DNA of 64,000 bases from Pohlia nutans (lineage: Eukaryota > Streptophyta > Bryopsida > Bryales > Mniaceae), in the NCBI GenBank assembly GCA_022496805.1, contig CM040085.1, forward strand, positions 12,119,811 through 12,183,810. Reading direction: 5' to 3'. The notes under the pieces were generated by a model. It saw only the letters and a program-made list of their open reading frames with translations, did not search any database and was not told the origin of the DNA. Positions 1 to 10,151 of this stretch are shown here, piece after piece. Position numbers and translations under genes: made by a program. The stretch's first letter is position 1; every line of letters starts with the position of its first letter.

Positions 1-1
1 G

Positions 2-307
2 ACTCAGCAAGCATCTGAGCGCTCCACTGGAACATGCCCGCAGTGTCGTCGCACACTCACCAAGTTCAAAACGCAGCGACCTGCAGAATTAGGCATTGAA
101 TTCGATATAATGTATGCGGCACTCGAGGAGTATTTGGAGGTGCATCCTCGTCGTGATCCAGTTGATCGGGCGGCAATAGTCGCGGCATGTTCAGAGTTCC
201 TGGTGGCGCAACCTCCTGGCCATGGGCTCCTTCCTCTTCCTCTTATAGTAACAGCGTACTACATACGAAATTATGATGAGCAAAATTTTCCTAACCGTCC
301 CACTTGA
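2..307 (+). CDS. C-terminal part of a RING-finger protein (5' part outside window)
   Basis: An open frame enters from the left edge and runs to a TGA at 305-307. Its first residues contain the last zinc-binding pair of a C3HC4 RING (TGTCPQCRRTL), preceded by an Ser/Gln-rich stretch like that in the RING genes at 5745 and 40513. After the RING comes a roughly 80-residue tail containing EEYLEVHPRRDPVDRAA, which differs from the membrane-repeat tail of those paralogues. RING domains of this type usually act as E3 ubiquitin ligases, but the substrate cannot be inferred. The internal ATG at 110 is in the same frame and is unlikely to be the real start, because the RING residues lie upstream of it. 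It is the first member of the RING cluster covering 0-6.3 kb. Confidence 0.6.
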   Translation, partial: TQQASERSTGTCPQCRRTLTKFKTQRPAELGIEFDIMYAALEEYLEVHPRRDPVDRAAIVAACSEFLVAQPPGHGLLPLPLIVTAYYIRNYDEQNFPNRPT

Positions 308-1127
308 GTAACTAGTGGATTAGACCATTCGTCATTTGTAGTACTTGATTCGCTACATGAAATTAACCAGATTGAAAGTGAGATAGGTTTATAGCTAGGA
401 TCGAGACATGTACTGGAGTTTACATAAATGGCAAGCCACATTAGTATATCATTCCATCATGTATTCATGACCAGGATTCCATGTCCTATCAAAGACCGTC
501 CACAGCCAATGAACGGTTGACTTCTGTAAAACACGTACTTTGGTAACATAGGTCTGTTATTTTTTAAACTATCTAGATGGCTAGATTAAAACTGTCGGTT
601 AGAAGTAACCTGATCTTCTGGGTACAGTCTGTCATTCTTCACCAGCTTGCTTCTGGTTTAACAAGCCAAAACAAACAGAAATCGCTCCGCTTATCAAGGG
701 AAGAAGTTTGGTATGCAGTTTTAAGGACTGAAATGTTTTCCATTGTACACATACAGGATATACAGTAGATTATAGATGTGCAATTCCGGAATGTATCGTT
801 GGAAAGGGACAAAAGCTCTAGGTGACATACTAGACAAGACATCCATATGTGTTTGTCATCTATGACAACCCTGTATTTAATAATTGCATATTTTTGGTAC
901 ATAAAAGTTAAAACCAAGAGAACTCCTCTTAAGAGTTGGAATTGGGTTTGACGTATAGGCGTCCCCTCTATGGATGTTTTATAATTTAATTGGCAACTTG
1001 GGTACCGTACGTCTCGTTTGAAGATAAGCAAGGCAATGTCTCCTAGTAACTCAAAAACTGCCATATAATGATCAAAGAGTTAAAATTTTGATCACTGCTA
1101 GGATCATACACTGATTGCTACAACAGT
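308..1127. other. intergenic, nothing recognised
   Basis: AT-rich sequence downstream of the first RING fragment. Two overlapping open frames exist here on opposite strands (577-768 and 639-1064), but neither has a recognisable motif or plausible codon bias, so neither is called. Confidence 0.5.
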
Positions 1128-1278
1128 CACAGGAAGAATGGGAGGGTGATACCGGGGTAGCCTGGAGGCCAATGTAGATTTCCCCCCCCCCCTCGACCTA
1201 CTTGTTTAGAAAGTTTGGGGGGGTAAATCTGCATTGGCCTCCAGGCTACCCCGGTATCACCCTCCCGTTCTTCCTGTG
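1128..1278. repeat. near-perfect inverted repeat (fold-back element), arms about 63 bp
   Basis: The left arm (1128-1191) begins CACAGGAAGAA and the right arm (1217-1278) ends TTCTTCCTGTG. The arms pair along essentially their whole length with only two mismatches and one small indel. The inner ends are a C-run and a G-run, leaving a loop of about 25 bases. The structure would fold into a long hairpin as RNA or a cruciform as DNA. It resembles a fold-back MITE or a hairpin small-RNA precursor. No target-site duplication is obvious. Confidence 0.8.
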
Positions 1279-1980
1279 AGTACGCCCGGTTGCTAAATGT
1301 TGCTCAACAAGCTCTAAGGTTGCTTGAGTTGCTTCCCTAGTACGTTCCTTACAAATGTGGCACAGATGATTCACTCTAGCATTTTATACTTCATTGATAT
1401 GAAGAAAACCAGGAAAAAGTACAAGAATGATGCAATTACAGCATTACACTCACGCCTAATTAGACAAATGGGCTTACAATGCCCTAGATAGGTCCGTGGC
1501 TCAAGTTAAATTGTCCACTTAGATTCTATATATACACAAGCTCGATGAGACTGAGACTCATGGGATATGTACAGGGAATCGTGTAACAGATTGTAATTAG
1601 AGAGGGTTGAGACGTGTCTCAATTGGCAACTGGAAGAAGAAAAAGGTTTCCTTGAACAGCGATTGTACTGTAAGCAGGGTCCTCTTGTCCGATCACTCGA
1701 CACGACGTTGAATAGACCTCTCTGTCAAACCTCTCTGTCAAACAAGCATATTTTCTAGAATATTCTTGGATATTTGGGAATATTTCTCCAAGTTGCCTAA
1801 CATACTATCCAGACACCCTGTCTAATACGACACTCGAACGTCAACACGACCTCGAGTGACAAAAAAGCGTCAAACATGACAACCCTGACTGTAAGTCGGT
1901 AACAGCTGTTCTCGGTAGTAGTTCTCGGTAATACATGCTCAGACTCGGTCAGTGGGCAATCGAACAGCTTACCTGACTAG
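1279..1980. other. intergenic, nothing recognised
   Basis: No convincing open frame, RNA gene or repeat seen. A short direct duplication, CCTCTCTGTCAAA, occurs twice in succession around 1717-1745. Confidence 0.4.
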
Positions 1981-2625
1981 CATAAATTCATTTCTTCGAT
2001 ACGGGAGCGTACTAGTATTTAACAGGGCGCCGGGAGCTTGGCCCACCGTAAGTTCCAGTCATTCAAGTATGTCAGTAGAAGTTGTTGCAATATTTCAGCC
2101 GCTGGTAGTGCTTTTAAAATTCTGAATTTTGTCTTTGCAGCAGTGATATACATTTGTTAACTGTTAACATGCCCAATCGCATGCATGATTCAAACATGAT
2201 GTTGCAGTTGGAGAAGAATGAAATTTTCATGATTGTTAATTCTTTTCAGACATAATCAGATATACAGTACATATATCTCGCCACAGGATCAACCGATCAG
2301 CTTGTCTGACAACTTCTCTGACAACTTCTATGAATTCATTTCTTCAATACGAAGCGTAGTATTCAACAGAGCGGGAGCTTGGCACACCGTAAGTTCCAGT
2401 CATTCAAGTATCTTGACCAGTAGAACATTTTGCAATCAGCTGCAGGTAGTGCTTTTAAACATTCTTAATTTGGTCCATGAAGCAGTGATCGACATGAATT
2501 GTTAATATGTCCATGCATGATTCAAACATCGTTGGGATTCGTTACATCTAGATTCTAGAGAAGAATGAATTTTCATGATAGTTAATTCTTTCCAGACATG
2601 TATCTCGCCACAGGATCAATCTGGA
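1981..2625 (+). repeat. tandemly duplicated 5' leader (exon plus intron) of the RING gene at 2647
   Basis: Two diverged copies of about 300 bp lie head to tail (about 1981-2300 and 2325-2625). Each contains GGGAGCTTGGC followed by CACC|GTAAGT, a good splice donor (2048 and 2389). Each ends with a pyrimidine-rich TTCTTTYCAG acceptor (2247-2249 and 2593-2595) followed by TATCTCGCCACAGGATCAA. This looks like a non-coding first exon and intron present twice. The RING gene at 5745 has a similarly duplicated leader, so the pattern recurs in the cluster. Confidence 0.7.
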
Positions 2626-2861
2626 AGTGAAGAATAGTCAGTCGTCATGGACGCCAAAGAAGATGTTCAAGCAGCAGGAGCTTGTGAAGAAGCGGAAGCT
2701 TGCGGTATTTGCTTTGGTGCCATGGCACATCCGCTAGTGACCGTGTGCAATCACCGATTCTGTGAGCCATGCTTGAGCGGCTGGCTCCGGATTCAGCGAT
2801 CGTCTCTGCGGTCAGCTGGGACATGTCTGGAAAGAATTAACTATCATGAAAATTCATTCTT
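2561..2861. repeat. 41-bp perfect inverted repeat flanking and disrupting a RING gene
   Basis: Positions 2561-2601 (leader intron end plus start of the next exon) and 2821-2861 are exact reverse complements over 41 bp. The inner boundary of both arms is the self-complementary hexamer ACATGT (2596-2601 and 2821-2826). The right arm replaces the place where the last RING cysteine should be. A fold-back template switch at ACATGT microhomology would produce exactly this arrangement. Confidence 0.9.
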
Positions 2862-2880
2862 TACGAAAGAATTGTTTTAG
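2647..2880 (+). pseudogene. truncated RING-finger gene broken by an inverted duplication
   Basis: The frame starts at an ATG shortly after the duplicated leader (MDAKEDVQAAGACEEAEACG). It encodes the first part of a C3HC4 RING: CGIC, CNH, CEPC, then GTC where CPxC should follow. After GTC the frame runs into the reverse complement of its own leader intron and stops at 2880, so the last cysteine and everything downstream are missing. The intact neighbours show what should follow (TCPMCRR at 5745; TCPQCRR at 2). The remaining 77-residue product could not form a second zinc site. I infer a formerly normal RING E3-like gene inactivated by local rearrangement. Confidence 0.75.
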
Positions 2881-3793
2881 TGTAAAATGATAAAAACATC
2901 AAGTAAACCCTATGGCATGCCAATTCATGTCACTCTTATCACCTGGAAGGAACATGGCACTTTGAATAGTTTAACTAAGCTAACTATCAATTTAAGGTAG
3001 TATTGCTTTGTGTTGAATGAGTCAAGTGGGTCCTTTTAGCACATTTGCACCCGTTTTGCACCAAGAATATCTAAGCGTAACAAGCTTTCATAGGAAAATA
3101 CAAGGAGTGGCATTAACTAGAATGAGACACTTGAATTGCATGCAATATTGTTGTTTCCCATTGTGAGACAAGTAATTTTTCTCTCGTGTTTCATTGTGAT
3201 TTTCTAAATGTTATCTTATATTAACAATCTCTCCTAGATCTTATCAATGTTATTTTGGATTGGAATAATCCCTTTCTATAGACATCATTTTGCAACAATC
3301 CTACTAGATGTAATTATCTGAATACTAGTAAGGCGGTAAGGCCATAGTACTTTTAAATGACCATTTCTTTGAAATATATCCGTTCTCTAGTACATGGAAA
3401 AGAGAAAATTTTCCGTGCAGTTTCCTTTTCCCATGTCAAGACACTCCTAATGTACTTTGGATTCTTGAAGAGTATCATGAGGAACTATAATGGCAAATTC
3501 CTACCAGGGACACTCGGGGAATCTTAGTGTCGGCCATCTGAATTATGGCAAAAACTAATTAATGCAAGCTCGTCCAGACAGCGGAAGAGACTTCACGCTA
3601 TCGAGACTGACCGGGCCTCATTTTTTTTATAACATCCTATTGTTTTTAATCACACTATTTAAGCAATTACCAGACTGACAACACACCCATGCATACGCAC
3701 ATCATAGCCAAAAGCACCAGGGCTCAATAAGACTATTCAAGAAGACAAGTACATAGAGAAAACAACAGCAAACAACAACGACCTCAGCAACTA
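2881..3793. other. intergenic, nothing recognised
   Basis: AT-rich sequence with many stops in all frames and no recognisable gene or repeat. Confidence 0.4.
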
Positions 3794-3976
3794 AGGCCAG
3801 GCTTCCATGTATGGGTGGCCAGTCCTCAAATGGAGGAAGCTCTACTGAAATGGGTGAAATCAGGAGAACTCAAGAGTATATATTTCATTTGTACCAAAAT
3901 GGGTGGAATATGGGTGGTTCTTGAGACCTCATTTCTTGTCCTTTCACCCAACCAATCCCCACATGAAAGCTTGCCT
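3794..3976. mobile_element. short MITE with imperfect terminal inverted repeats
   Basis: The left end AGGCCAGGCTTCCATG and the right end CATGAAAGCTTGCCT are inverted copies with a few differences. They are flanked by TA (or TAA) on both sides. About 180 bp with no coding capacity. The TA/TAA flank fits Stowaway- or Tourist-like MITEs, but the exact boundary is ambiguous by one base. Confidence 0.5.
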
Positions 3977-4487
3977 TAAGTATGAGTGTGAGAGACGAGA
4001 TGAATGGACGATAACATAGTTCATCCAACACTTGTACGATGAATGTTCCTAACTATCCAACGTAGAACACTAGTACAATATATTCATGAATCGATGTCCA
4101 TCCCATACATCATTACATCCTGAAGAAGCTGGGTGTTGCGATATGCAAGAGATGGTTGTATTAGTGAGCACAAATGGTGAAGTAAATGAGTGATGCATGG
4201 TAATCACTGACAAATAAGAGAAATCCTAATTGGTCAACGAGATAATTATACTCCCAGTGTATAATTCTGATTCCTCTGGCGAGGGTTTTGGTATAATTGA
4301 GTATGAATTAGACAGGAGTCCTAGAGGTTGGTGATGAAGTAACTTTCTACATAATCTGAGTATCAAATTTAGCAAATTAAAATACAATTTGAAATTCATT
4401 TTAATTGACATGAGATTCCCAAGTGGACTTTTTATTTTTAGTTGAAACAATAAGAGGTCAACATGAGTGCAGTTAGCGTAGGCTAAT

Positions 4488-4680
4488 TACCGTACCTTCA
4501 AAGCAACTTCGGCACTTTTAGCTGAATATAAAATAATTTCTAAAATAGGTTTGGCAAAGGTAAATGTTCTCTAAAATTCATAATTTTTCCCTTATAAATA
4601 ATTTTCGATGATTTTTGGCATTTACTTTTAGAATTATTTTCTGCCAAACTGTTTGCCAAACTGTTATACAGGTACGGTAT
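4488..4680. mobile_element. 193-bp MITE with TACCGTACCT ends
   Basis: TACCGTACCT at 4488-4497 is perfectly inverted at 4671-4680. The subterminal sequence (CCTTCAAAGCAACTTCGGCAC) resembles the left end of the larger element at 11755 (CCTTCCAAGCAGCTTCGTTGC), so the two probably belong to one family. AT-rich, non-coding interior. Confidence 0.6.
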
Positions 4681-4999
4681 CTATAATTAAGATATGGCAA
4701 AAAATTTGACATTAGCGAGCCCTTTGCTCCGTATATTTGTCCGTATTAGCCCCTCTTAGTACTGGATTTCCAACCCCTAGGTAGCTAAACCTCTTGATCC
4801 TCTAAGTATAGGTAGACAAATTGATAAGAAAATTTGAAACATTTATGTGTCCTATAAAAGAGATATGTGAACGGCCTGGGATAAAACTTCACCTGTCAAG
4901 ACTAAGCTAGCAATCCAGTTCTAGTCATTTTGAAACAACCTACCGAGGCTTCACCTCACTCAAGGGCAATAAACGAGCAACCCCCTACCACTTTAGTCT

Positions 5000-5744
5000 C
5001 TACAGGCATAGTGATGAATATGCATATCTCCTAGGGTAACCATCATATTAGTTGTTGTTGTCTTGTTGAATATTTTTCCTCCCTACCAGGCCTTCACTTG
5101 CTTTTCAAACTCGATCAGGTGTTATTTGCTTTTCACAACTAGATCACGTACCTAAATCTTCTTTTCTTTCAATGCTTGCAATTCCTGTCGTATGCTCCAT
5201 TTTGTGTAGTAATTTACGCCTGAAATATTGTCTGGGCAGCTAGCGCCTTTGGAGACTACGTAGGGAAGTAGCTAGACAACGTTGGAAAAGCTTCTATTCA
5301 ATTCAGACGTAGCCGGCCTGGTACCCACCTAGAAATTCACCAAAGCAATCGAAGAACCGAACAAGAGTGTTACAAAAGCTCGTGTCATCTTGTCGAATGC
5401 TTTTCTTTTGTGTCAGGCGTTCATTTGCTTCTCAAAACTCAGGTATACATTATTCTTCATACATTAAATCTTCTTTTCTGTTAATACAATACGCACATGC
5501 TTACAATCCAACTGTAACTATGCTTCATTTTGTGGAGTACTTTATGCCTGAAATATTGTCCAGGCACCTAGCGCCTTGTAAGACTCCTTAGGGAAGTAGC
5601 TAGACAACGAGTTCAAACAGTACGTACTGAAGTATGATCTTTTTGGTGAAGCTTCTTTTTAATGCAGACGTAGCCAGACTAGTACCGAGCTAGAAAGTCA
5701 ACAAAGCGATCGAAGAACCAAACAAGAACTGTGTTACAAGTAGC
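5000..5744 (+). repeat. duplicated leader of the RING gene at 5745
   Basis: Two tandem copies of about 330 bp. Both carry GCCTGAAATATTGTC, GGGAAGTAGCTAGACAAC, a pyrimidine-rich tract before a CAG acceptor, and ACGTAGCCRGMCTRGTACC (first copy ends about 5350, second about 5740). The second copy leads into the RING start codon. The same leader is found inverted next to the paralogue at 40513-41073, and a fragment of it recurs near 6647. It probably holds a non-coding exon and an intron. Confidence 0.7.
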
Positions 5745-6266
5745 ATGGACAGCCACAGTGTTAATTGTGTGGGAGTGGAGGATTCTGATCATGACAAAAT
5801 ATGCAACATATGCTTGGACGACATGGCCCATCCCACGCTGACGAACTGCAACCACCAGTTCTGTGAGGCGTGCTTGTGTCGGTGGCTCCAGACTCAGCAA
5901 CGATTCTCAGCTGCAACATGCCCTATGTGTCGTCGCATCATCAGCACTGGAACACATCGGCTGTCTAGGCTCTGGGAGAGGGCCCAGGAGAGGCTGCCAT
6001 TAGTATTTGCAGTAGCATTGGCATTTACGCAGACATGTTTGTTCTTAGCCGACTTGATAGGGCACACGCACCTCCGAGAGAGGCTGCCATTATTTTTTGC
6101 AGTAGCTTTGGCAAGTACGCTTACATGTTTTCTCTCCACCGATTTGATAAGACTCACTGCCAGGCAGCTCCGGGAGAGGCTGCCGTTAGTATTTGCAGTT
6201 ACAGTGGCAACTACGCAAACAGGCTTTCTCATATTTTCTCATGATTGGAGGACAAGCTTCAACTAG
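5745..6266 (+). CDS. RING-finger protein with three membrane-type repeats
   Basis: A 173-residue open frame with a complete C3HC4 RING: Cys20, Cys23, Cys35, His37, Cys40, Cys43, Cys59, Cys62. After a short linker come three copies of a roughly 30-residue unit beginning ERLPL (about residues 82, 112 and 144). Each unit holds a 17-20 residue hydrophobic stretch (VFAVALAFTQTCLFL and variants). The repetition is also visible at DNA level, so the tail grew by recent internal tandem duplication. A membrane-anchored E3 ubiquitin ligase is the natural reading of RING plus hydrophobic helices, but topology and substrate are unknown. A near-identical inverted paralogue lies at 40513-41073. The ATG at 5745 follows directly on the leader. 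Confidence 0.75.
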   Translation: MDSHSVNCVGVEDSDHDKICNICLDDMAHPTLTNCNHQFCEACLCRWLQTQQRFSAATCPMCRRIISTGTHRLSRLWERAQERLPLVFAVALAFTQTCLFLADLIGHTHLRERLPLFFAVALASTLTCFLSTDLIRLTARQLRERLPLVFAVTVATTQTGFLIFSHDWRTSFN

Positions 6267-6639
6267 TTAATGAAAGAATCGTATGGCCGGATTTACCAAA
6301 AGTAAAAATTTTAACATTGTTTTGATAGCACTTTTGGGTGTGCAATTGAGCCTATGATAGTCAGTTGACGTATATTCCTAGACTTGAGTATATTTTATTC
6401 GCACGTGGTTAATATGCGCTTTCAATCTTGTTACTGCAGGTAGGTTCAGCTTATTATGTTATCTGCAAGGTTGATTGTGATCATATTATAATCTCATTTT
6501 TGTGTGGTAATTCAGGCCAAAATTAAATTGAAATTAATATCGTTTGCCTTGAGACTAGGGAATGAAGTCCGAGCAAGTTAGATGTCCAACGTAACGAGTT
6601 TTCTCATGATTGTGTTTGAAGTGAAAACATGAGCACTAG

Positions 6640-6702
6640 TACTCACACATAGCCGGACTGCTATCCAGCTAGGGATTCGCCAACTTAAGGCCCGGAGCTT
6701 AC
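6640..6702 (+). repeat. third, truncated copy of the RING leader
   Basis: ATAGCCGGACTGCTATCCAGCTAGGGATTCGCCAA resembles the leader exon upstream of 5745 (here noted by its short motifs TAGCCGGACTG and CCAGCTAG). No RING frame follows, so this is a remnant of another cluster member. Confidence 0.45.
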
Positions 6703-6958
6703 AACACAACTGTAAGGTTGCCTATATTCACCATGAAAGCCGTTAGAAGGAAAAACACAAAAACAAGGTGTACTGAAAATTGTGCATGCAGTGAGATCAA
6801 GTTAGGAATTACAACAAAAACTTGCAAATTGAATGAATCACTTATGCAAGCATGAAAACAAACAGACATAACAATTATGTACACAAAAACATAGAACAAG
6901 ATGTAGACATGCCTCGTCAATGGGCATCCAAAAGACCCGCCATTTGATCCCCACCAGG

Positions 6959-7512
6959 AATCTAAGATCCTACGGATTTTTAACAATTTCCATGCAAAGT
7001 CCAATATTTCATGGGTGCGGGCATTTTTTGCACGGATTTTGCGCTAGTTTTGAACTGATTCCACACAAATTTTGCATTTACTCGTTTTTTTATCTAGTAA
7101 GATTCCAAGGTTCCAAGTCACTATCAAAAATTTAGATAACCATGAGAGAACAAATATAGGGTGTCTTTTATTCATTTGAGATAAAATTTATAAATTTTTA
7201 GAAGTAAAATAGTTTGTTTTAAAACCAAATTGGAAATATTTTATGAATATTTCTAAAATATATCATGAATATATCTTAAATATACTATAAATAGTATAAT
7301 ATTCCAATTGTTTCATAGCCCCCATTAAATACCCTTTGTTCGCTCATATATACCAAAATTTACACTAAGTGACTTCCCTGAAGGTAAGATGGAGAATCCG
7401 TGCCGAATTAGTGTAGAATTCATATGAAATCCGTGAGAAAAATGTACGCACCCATGAAAATTTGGACTTCGCAATGAAATCGTTTAAAATCCGTGGGGTC
7501 CTAAATTTATGA
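6959..7512. mobile_element. fold-back element with arms of about 90 bp
   Basis: The left arm (about 6959-7045; CTACGGATTTTTAAC, GCAAAGTCCAA, TTTCATGGGTGCG, GCACGGATTT) is repeated inverted at about 7415-7512 (AAATCCGTGAG, CGCACCCATGAAAA, TTGGACTTCGC, AAAATCCGTGG). Divergence is about 15 percent and the AT-rich spacer is about 370 bp. No coding capacity. I could not fix a target-site duplication. Confidence 0.65.
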
Positions 7513-8665
7513 TGGCCTCCCGAAGTAATTACTTTGATTCATCTAAATATTCGACAAGATATGAGGTTTTCATCTCTTGAAGACCACCCTGAAGCCACCC
7601 TTATAAACTATACTCTATATTTTAATCTCAAAGAAACTAAAAACCATCCCCAACAAGGACTCTATTTTTTCTATATCCCCTTACACTTTTCAAAGACCCC
7701 TATTTAAATTCCACATTTTTTCAAAATTTTCCCTTAGATGAATAAATAATACCCTATTTTTAATTTATTTTTTATCATACGTCGTTTCTAAAAATTTGCA
7801 TGTGCCGGCCCTAGAAATTGTGTACATCATGAGCGCTCAAAGATTTACCTTAGAAATGGTAATGACGGTGAAGAAAAAATTGGAAACTTGCATGCAGCTA
7901 AAGATTCATTGCCACTGAGATAACTACACCTTAAAGCGTTCACCTTACCAATTGAGCCTATTTACACACATGAATCAGAAAATGTTTTTAGTGGGTCTTA
8001 ATAGTAAGTTCAAGATGATTCCAACGCACTTTAGCATGCATTATTTGAACACTGTATGAACAAGTTATAAATTTCCAAAGTGCTGACTATAGGTTGACCT
8101 TAAAGCAACCCTAAAGTCTAATGTTCAGATTGTGCACATTCTCATCAATAGTAGGGTGTTAGAATCTACTTATTATGGAAGATTGAGCTATGGACGCTTT
8201 AAAAAAAACGGTCGCTTTTAGATATAGTTACCTTATGAGTGATTACTGGAGCTTTTTGGCAACTTTGTCCCTCCTCGGGCCAATTATTAATTATTTCTTT
8301 AAATAGATTTTGTCAAATCCGAATATTCTCTTAAATTTGTTTTTTCCTTTACAAAATTTCTGTTTTTTTGAAAAATAATTTCCCAAATTTTTTGACATCT
8401 ATTTTTAGAATTAATTTGCGGCGTAGCTTCCCTAAACCTACGGTATTGCAAATCTAAGTGGTTACCACCTCTCCCTCTCCCTCCTTTGACACTACCAGAG
8501 TACATGGGAGGACATATTCCACGAGGGAATGGTCCTCCGAATAGGATGAATGTCATCGACGAGGAACTGAAATGTACGGAACCTAAAGCCCTAAAACCCT
8601 AATCCCTGCACTTGTTTTGCGAGGCTTTGCGAGATTGTTGAGCTCCGACAATCCATCGATTGATC
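7513..8665. other. intergenic region upstream of the bL27 gene
   Basis: AT-rich to about 8400, then rising GC as the bL27 promoter/5'UTR is approached (CTAAAACCCTAATCCCTGC near 8590, a telobox-like AAACCCTAA motif often found before plant ribosomal-protein genes). No open frame is convincing. Confidence 0.4.
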
Positions 8666-10151
8666 ATGGCCAGAGTTGCACAACTTGCCAAGCGCTTCTC
8701 CGAGGCTGCCTCGTTGCTGCCAACCAGCTGCACGGCTGGTACGTATGTTTCCATTTCTGTGGAGATGGTGGCGAACTTTTTCGCTAATTCATGCAATTGA
8801 TGTAGTCACTGTTACTGTGCTTTGAGCGATCGAGAGTTAAGGATTTGGGGTTTGAACTTTTTTTGATCCAGTAGTTTCGTATTTGGCAGATGTGGTAGGG
8901 GCTGAAGGAGCTGCTGGGGGTGCCAGTTTGTTGTTCCGAAGGTGGGCCACGAAGAAGGCTGGCGGCTCTACTCAGAATGGCCGTGATTCTAAACCTAAAA
9001 ATCTTGGTGTGAAGAAATACGGAGGACAGGTACGAAAATCAGGACTCTCTTTCATTTTCCGTTCCTCCAGGTTTTTCAGGTTTTTGTTTGTTGTGGTGGA
9101 CTGTGGATGATGGAGTGTTTTCTCTTCCACCTCTGCCAAATTCGGGTTCTTTCCACTATGCGTAGAAATTTTCCCTTCTTGCCCTATAATTTGAACTGCA
9201 TTGTTGAGCTTCCCTACAGCAAATTTTTCCCTGTGGTTTCCTGCTGACTTTGTTTGCTGAAACCCTAACCAGACACATTAGTCATTTTCTCCTGTAACGC
9301 CGTAAAATGAATTCTTAGGAGTGTTTTTTTTCCTATGCTATATATCAAGACTTCAATACTTCTATTAAGATCAAAGCCCTTTTACAAACAGCTAACTGAA
9401 AGAAACCTCTGTGCACATTGTTAGGTTGGCCTTGGATATGTGCATTCGAGTTCCCTTGCATTTGTCAATATGAAGTCTTGTAGCTGATTGTGATAGTTTA
9501 AGGTCCTCTATCTCAGTTCCTTCGTCCTAATTGGAATGCATCAGGGTTGGATACTCCGTCTCATGTCTACAGGGCTTAGAACATGCACACCCTACGCTGC
9601 ATGAGCCCTTACTCTGAAAATTGGATGAAATGTGCTTGCATTGAATGGTAAAAATTCAGGGCCAGGGAGAGTGATACACAATATGAGCAACATATAGTGA
9701 TGCTTCTATAGTCCCATGTATACTGATTCCGATTGGTTCACGCTTTATATAAAAGTTGATTATAGCAGTTCACGGGTGTGGGGAGGATAATTTCTGACAC
9801 CAAATCTTGGATGTGAATATTCTGCAATGGGGTGAGTGGGGTGAATTGAAGGGAGAAGGGTGTGCATGCTCTTATATTGAATGTTGCTCGTCGCTGCAGA
9901 AGGTAATACCAGGGAATATCATCGTCCGGCAGCGCGGCACACGGTTTCATCCTGGCGATTTCGTAGGCATGGGCCGAGATCATACCCTCTTTGCTCTTGC
10001 TGGTGGTCAGGTGAAGTTTGCCAAGGACCCGTTGACAGGTCGCAAATGGGTGCACGTTGAGCCCACAGGCGGTCCTCCCATCCACCCTGCCTACAGCCAT
10101 CTTATCCCTAAAACTGCAGCGAATGCTTCTGCTCAAGAGTCTGGGGTGTGA
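8666..10151 (+). CDS. mitochondrial-type ribosomal protein bL27, three exons
   Basis: Exons 8666-8738, 8890-9029 and 9900-10151 join in frame to 154 residues. All junctions are GT-AG (G|GTACGT, CAG|GTACGA). Residues 1-43 look like an organelle-targeting peptide ([19 protein letters not shown], ending FRRW). The bL27 core starts at residue 44 ([15 protein letters not shown]) and continues LGVKKYGGQ / [12 protein letters not shown] / [14 protein letters not shown]. This is a component of the organellar large subunit; the N-terminus near GGST reaches the peptidyl-transferase centre in bacterial bL27. Mitochondrial rather than plastid is inferred from the [10 protein letters not shown] cleavage context and the C-terminal extension. 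The first ATG of the targeting peptide is taken as the start. The 870-bp second intron contains nothing notable. Confidence 0.9.
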
